DNA of 64,000 nucleotides from JAVDCA01 sp035293985 (GTDB taxonomy: Bacteria > Pseudomonadota > Alphaproteobacteria > Rhizobiales > Xanthobacteraceae). Shown here in pieces: positions 59,472 through 64,000 of the stretch (position 1 is its first letter; every line of letters starts with the position of its first letter). The DNA is taken from positions 200,078 through 264,077 of the forward strand of contig DATGLS010000015.1 of the NCBI GenBank assembly GCA_035293985.1, written 5' to 3'. The notes under the pieces were generated by a model. It saw nothing but the letters and a program-made list of their open reading frames with translations, was not told the origin of the DNA and made no database searches. Both the position numbers and the translations under genes were made by a program.

Positions 59472-60689
59472 ATGCCGCGCGCGTTCGTCCTTGTCCTCGA
59501 TTCGGTCGGCGTCGGCGCCGCGCCCGACGCGGCCCGCTATGGCGACGAGGGCGCCGACACAGTCGGCCACATCGCCGAGGTCTGCGCGCGAGGCGCCGCC
59601 GACCGCGACGGCCTGCGCGGCGGGCCATTGCGGCTGCCCAACCTGGTGCGGCTCGGGCTCGGCGAAGCCTGCCGCCTGGCGACCGGCCGCATCCCTCCGG
59701 GGCTCGACGTCGGCGCTCCTGATCTCGGCCGCTACGGCTGCGCCGTCGAAGTCTCGAAAGGCAAGGATACGCCGTCGGGCCATTGGGAGCTCGCCGGCGT
59801 TCCGGTGCGCTTCGACTGGGGCTATTTCCCGCACCAGGTTCCGTGCTTTCCCAAGACACTCACCGACGCGCTGTGCGAACAGGCGGCGGTGCCCGGCATT
59901 CTCGGCAATTGCCACGCCTCCGGAACCGCGATCATCGCCGAGCTCGGGGCGGAGCACATGCGCACCGGCAAGCCGATCTGCTACACTTCGGCGGACAGCG
60001 TCTTTCAGATCGCGGCGCATGAGTCGACATTCGGGCTCGAGCGCCTCTATGAGGTGTGCGCCGTCGCGCGCAGGCTCATCGACCCACTGCGCATCGGTCG
60101 CGTGATCGCGCGCCCCTTCGTCGGCGGCGGCCCGGAGGATTTCGTCCGCACCGGAAACCGGCGCGATTACTCCGTGATGCCGCCGGGCCCGACGGTGCTC
60201 GACCTCGCAACCGCCGACCGCCGCGACGTGATCTCGGTCGGAAAGATAGCCGACATCTTCGCGCATTCGGGCACCGGCCGCGTCATCAAGGCGCACGGCA
60301 ACGCGGCGATCGCCGATCGTACCTGCGAAGCCATGCGCGAGCTGAAAGATGGGGGGCTCCTGGTCTCCAACTTCATCGACTTCGACTCGATCCACGGCCA
60401 CCGCCGCGACGTCGCCGGCTATGCGGCCGCGCTCGAGGCTTTCGATGCGCGTCTTCCCGAGATGATGGCGGCGGTCAGGCCGGACGATCTGCTCATGATC
60501 ACCGCCGATCACGGCTGCGATCCGACCTGGCGCGGCTCCGATCACACGCGCGAGCAGATTCCGATCCTCGCCTTTGATCCGGCGCTGGCATGCGGCTCGA
60601 TCGGACGGCGCTCGACCTTTGCGGATCTGGGCGCAACGGTAGCCCGCCGGCTGGACCTTGCGCCGCCGCGCGACGGGGTGTCGTTCTGA
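59472..60689 (+). CDS. deoB: Phosphopentomutase DeoB
   Basis: 405 residues. Interconverts (deoxy)ribose-1-phosphate and -5-phosphate; binds two Mn ions. Conserved features: VLVLDSVGVGAAPDAARYGD (metal Asp), GKDTPSGHWELAG, NCHASGTAIIAELG, FVGGGPEDFVRTGNRRDYS, and the second metal site ITADHGCDPTWRGSDHTRE. GGGAGG at 59461 supports ATG 59472. It is on the same strand, 33 bases after the glycosidase. It may be a nucleoside-salvage gene by chance, or supply pentose-1-phosphate for the NDP-sugar steps. Confidence 0.94.
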   Translation: MPRAFVLVLDSVGVGAAPDAARYGDEGADTVGHIAEVCARGAADRDGLRGGPLRLPNLVRLGLGEACRLATGRIPPGLDVGAPDLGRYGCAVEVSKGKDTPSGHWELAGVPVRFDWGYFPHQVPCFPKTLTDALCEQAAVPGILGNCHASGTAIIAELGAEHMRTGKPICYTSADSVFQIAAHESTFGLERLYEVCAVARRLIDPLRIGRVIARPFVGGGPEDFVRTGNRRDYSVMPPGPTVLDLATADRRDVISVGKIADIFAHSGTGRVIKAHGNAAIADRTCEAMRELKDGGLLVSNFIDFDSIHGHRRDVAGYAAALEAFDARLPEMMAAVRPDDLLMITADHGCDPTWRGSDHTREQIPILAFDPALACGSIGRRSTFADLGATVARRLDLAPPRDGVSF

Positions 60690-60820
60690 CCGATCGCTCG
60701 GTCGTCGTGCTGATGTCGACGATCTGACTCGAGGCGCTTTGACACCGCGACCGTCGCTTCGTCGTCACGGTCTGAGCGAGTCACAAATCGCACACGCCGC
60801 GCGCGCTCCCAGCCGGAATA

Positions 60821-60846
60821 GGAACAAACGTTTGTACGTTCGCGTT
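60821..60846 (+). promoter_or_regulatory. EcfG promoter upstream of the epimerase genes
   Basis: GGAAC (60821-60825), 17 bases, CGTT (60843-60846), perfect consensus. Start and spacer are highly like the site at 54051 (both begin GGAACAAA and end CGCGTTCG). A palindrome ACAAACGTTTGT (60824-60835) overlaps the spacer. The surrounding 60690-60869 stretch has no gene. Confidence 0.75.
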
Positions 60847-60884
60847 CGCGTTGTTGAGTTCCTCAAACGATGAAGCGACGGACG

Positions 60885-61996
<1,112 letters not shown>

Positions 61997-62000
<4 letters not shown>

Positions 62001-63088
62001 CGGTGACCCGCCTTGCGACGAAACGCGACGACGCGCCCGTGCTGGTCACCGGCGGCTGCGGCTTTCTCGGCTGCAACATCGCGGCGACGCTCGCGTCACG
62101 TGGCCGCAGCGTGGTGGCGGCGGACAACCTGTCGCGCGCCGGCGCCCGCATCAATGCCGGCTGGCTGCGGCGGCGTTTCGGCAATCTCGTCGAGATCGCC
62201 GTCGTCGATGTGCGCGACCGCGCCGCGGTCGATGATCTCGTCGGCGGCGCGGCCGCGGTGCTGCATCTCGCCGGCCAGGTCGCCGTCACCACCAGCCTCG
62301 ACGAGCCGGTGGAGGATTTCGAGATCAACGCAGGCGGCACGCTGAACGTGCTGGAGGCGGTCCGCCGGCACAATCCGGCGGCGCCGGTCATCTTCGCGTC
62401 CACCAACAAGGTCTATGGCCGCCTGCTCGACGGCGGCGCGGTGCATCGCGTCGACGGCCGCTACGCGCCGGACGAAGGACGGTTCGCGGCCGGCGTGTCC
62501 GAGGATGCGCCGCTCGATTTCCATAGTCCTTACGGCTGCTCCAAAGGTGCGGCCGATCAATATGTGCACGACTATGCGCGCGTGCATGGCTTGCGCACCG
62601 TCGTGCTGCGCATGAGCTGCATCTACGGCCCGCGCCAGTTCGGCACCGAGGACCAGGGCTGGATCGCGCATTTCCTGCTGCAGGCCCTGCGCGGACAGCC
62701 GATCACCATCTATGGCGACGGCTACCAGGTGCGCGATGCACTCTATGTCGGCGACGCCGTGAACGCCTGGCTCGGCACGCTCGACGCGATCGAAACGACG
62801 CGCGGGCAGGTGTTCAATCTCGGCGGCGGACCCGCGAGCTCGCTCAGCCTGCGCGAGTTGCTCGACTGGATCGAGGCGCTGCACGGCGCCCGGCCCGACG
62901 TGCGTATGGACGCATGGCGGCCGGGCGATCAGCCCTGGTACGTGTCGGACGTGCGCAAGCTCTCCCGCGCCATCGGCTGGACGCCATCTACGCCGCTGCG
63001 CGAGGGATTGCGCGCGCTCGATGACTGGCTTTCGGCCGGCCCCGCCCAGCCCGACGCCGCTGCCCGATTGCAGGAGGCGCAGGCATGA
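61997..63088 (+). CDS. NDP-sugar epimerase (CDP-paratose/tyvelose 2-epimerase-like)
   Basis: 363 residues. Extended SDR with VLVTGGCGFLGCNIAATLAS, LHLAGQVAVTTSLDEPVEDF, FASTNKVYGRLLDGG, catalytic YGCSKGAADQYVHDYAR, and SCIYGPRQFGTEDQGWIAHF, the last being close to the CDP-paratose 2-epimerase pattern. It could equally use another NDP-sugar. Starts ATG 61997 within the stop of the previous gene (ATGA). With two different epimerases, the pathway makes an uncommon sugar or interconverts two. Confidence 0.85.
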
Positions 63089-64000
63089 AGATCGTCCTGA
63101 TCAATCCCAACTGGCAGTTCGATGGCAGCATCTATTTCGGCTGCCGCGCGCCGCATCTGCCGCTCGAGCTCGGCGTCGCCCAGCGCATGCTGGAAGCTGC
63201 CGGCCATGCGGTGCGCCTGATCGACGCACACCTGTTCGGCCTGTCGTTGTCCGACATCGCCGCGGCGACGCGCGCGTTCGCTCCCGACATGATCGTGGTG
63301 ACGACGGCGCCGACCTATCTGTTCTGGCGCTGCGCGCAGCCCGAGTTGCGGGTGCCGCAGGAGGTCGTGCGTTCGGTACGCGAGCTCTCGCCGCTCCTGG
63401 CGGCCGTGGGGCCGCACGGATCGACGACGCCGCGCGCAGCGCTGAACAAGCTGGGCGTCGACGTCGTGGTGATGGGCGAATGCGAGGAGACCCTGGTGCG
63501 GCTCGCGGGAGGCGAGCGCGAGGGGCTTGCCGGCACCTGCTATCGCGACCATCGCGACATCCGGGTCATAGGCGTGCCGCTCGCCGCCAGGTTCGTCGAT
63601 CAGCCGCCGCTTGCCTGGCCGGACGAGATGGTGACGCGCCATCGCCACCATCACCACCGCTTCGATGCCGAGCCGGTCGGCCCGGGCGCCGAGGTCGAGT
63701 CCTCGCGCGGCTGCCCCTATAGCTGCACGTTCTGCGCCAAGGACAATTTCCGCGATGCCTATCGGCGCCGGCCGGCCGAGGTGGTGCTGGAGGAGATCGC
63801 CCGGCTGCAGCGGCAGGGCGTCGAATACGTCTATTTCATCGACGAGATATTTCTGCCGAACGAGGCGCTGCTGCGCGGGCTTGTCGGCAGCGGCCTGAAA
63901 TTCGGCGTGCAGACGCGGATCGATCTTTGGAAGCCGGACATGCTGAAACTTCTCGGCGAGGCCGGCTGCGTTTCGGCGGAATGCGGCGTCGAAAGCCTCT
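63085..64000 (+). CDS. B12-binding radical SAM protein (3' end outside window)
   Basis: 305 residues are visible. N-terminal B12-binding-like domain (MKIVLINPNWQFDGSIYFGC, then LELGVAQRMLEAAGHAVRLI) followed by the radical SAM core, cluster motif SSRGCPYSCTFCAKD with C210, C214 and C217, and EYVYFIDEIFLPN. A His-rich stretch (RHRHHHHR, 185-192) precedes it. The family includes C-methyltransferases and rearrangement enzymes. The resemblance to a cassette-specific oligosaccharide radical SAM family (TIGR04295, from memory) is unverified. ATGA overlap with the epimerase. The frame is open to the window edge. Confidence 0.88.
   Translation, partial: MKIVLINPNWQFDGSIYFGCRAPHLPLELGVAQRMLEAAGHAVRLIDAHLFGLSLSDIAAATRAFAPDMIVVTTAPTYLFWRCAQPELRVPQEVVRSVRELSPLLAAVGPHGSTTPRAALNKLGVDVVVMGECEETLVRLAGGEREGLAGTCYRDHRDIRVIGVPLAARFVDQPPLAWPDEMVTRHRHHHHRFDAEPVGPGAEVESSRGCPYSCTFCAKDNFRDAYRRRPAEVVLEEIARLQRQGVEYVYFIDEIFLPNEALLRGLVGSGLKFGVQTRIDLWKPDMLKLLGEAGCVSAECGVESL

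Noticed and set aside
60824..60835. The 12-base palindrome as a repressor operator
   Set aside because: It lies inside the spacer of a perfect EcfG promoter and may be incidental; it is not repeated at the other promoter.

Overview
This window is high-GC DNA with dense, mostly short-spaced genes, many four-base ATGA stop/start overlaps, and a gene set typical of Hyphomicrobiales (Rhizobiales), probably a Nitrobacteraceae/Xanthobacteraceae-like alphaproteobacterium. Pointers are tandem IalB-family proteins, a GapR/DUF2312 protein, HspQ, phosphatidylcholine synthase, the DUF2182/DUF1326 pair, intergenic hairpin repeats of the kind seen in Bradyrhizobium relatives, and GGAAC-N17-CGTT promoters of the EcfG (general stress response) type. 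No insertion sequence, prophage or CRISPR array was seen. One RNA gene, tRNA-Ser(UGA), is present.

Layout. 1-8.6 kb: end of mfd, repeats and a hydrolase remnant, a DsbA/FrnE protein, a degenerate GGDEF-like protein, an AMP-ligase-like protein without its P-loop, a peptide-binding protein, two IalB paralogues, hspQ. 8.7-19 kb: a malyl/citramalyl-CoA lyase-like protein divergent from a family III CoA transferase, a sterol-desaturase-like hydroxylase, a UbiH-type monooxygenase, then a same-strand run of DUF2182, DUF1326, pcs, TerC, SDR, quinone oxidoreductase and CPBP protease. 19-27 kb: an active-looking diguanylate cyclase, bioFD, VOC protein, gapR, bioA, rimO, a DUF1932 dehydrogenase and a YARHG protein. 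27.6-35.8 kb: a complete kdp potassium system (small ORF, kdpF, A, B, C, D, E) on the minus strand. 36-43.4 kb: SDR, secreted hypothetical protein, Tat-exported amidohydrolase, GNAT and XRE-cupin pair, a divergent dihydroorotate-dehydrogenase-like flavoprotein, decayed outer-membrane beta-barrel genes, a transglutaminase-like protein and the tRNA. 43.5-54 kb: a KimA-like potassium permease, an orphan plus-strand terminator, a PQQ dehydrogenase coupled to a separate four-helix membrane protein, one decayed and one intact low-affinity iron permease, a secreted GH13 protein, an ABC exporter and a small stress-type protein.

54-64 kb (to the window edge) is the most interesting part: a same-strand cassette of inositol-1-phosphate synthase, histidine phosphatase, CgeB-type glycosyltransferase, sugar-nucleotidyltransferase, methyltransferase, a glycosidase whose TIM barrel is circularly permuted, phosphopentomutase, two NDP-sugar epimerases and a B12-binding radical SAM enzyme. 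Two perfect GGAAC-N17-CGTT promoters precede it, one before ino1 and one before the first epimerase. The inference is a stress-induced pathway for an unusual inositol- or pentose-containing oligosaccharide or glycolipid. The product cannot be read from the sequence.
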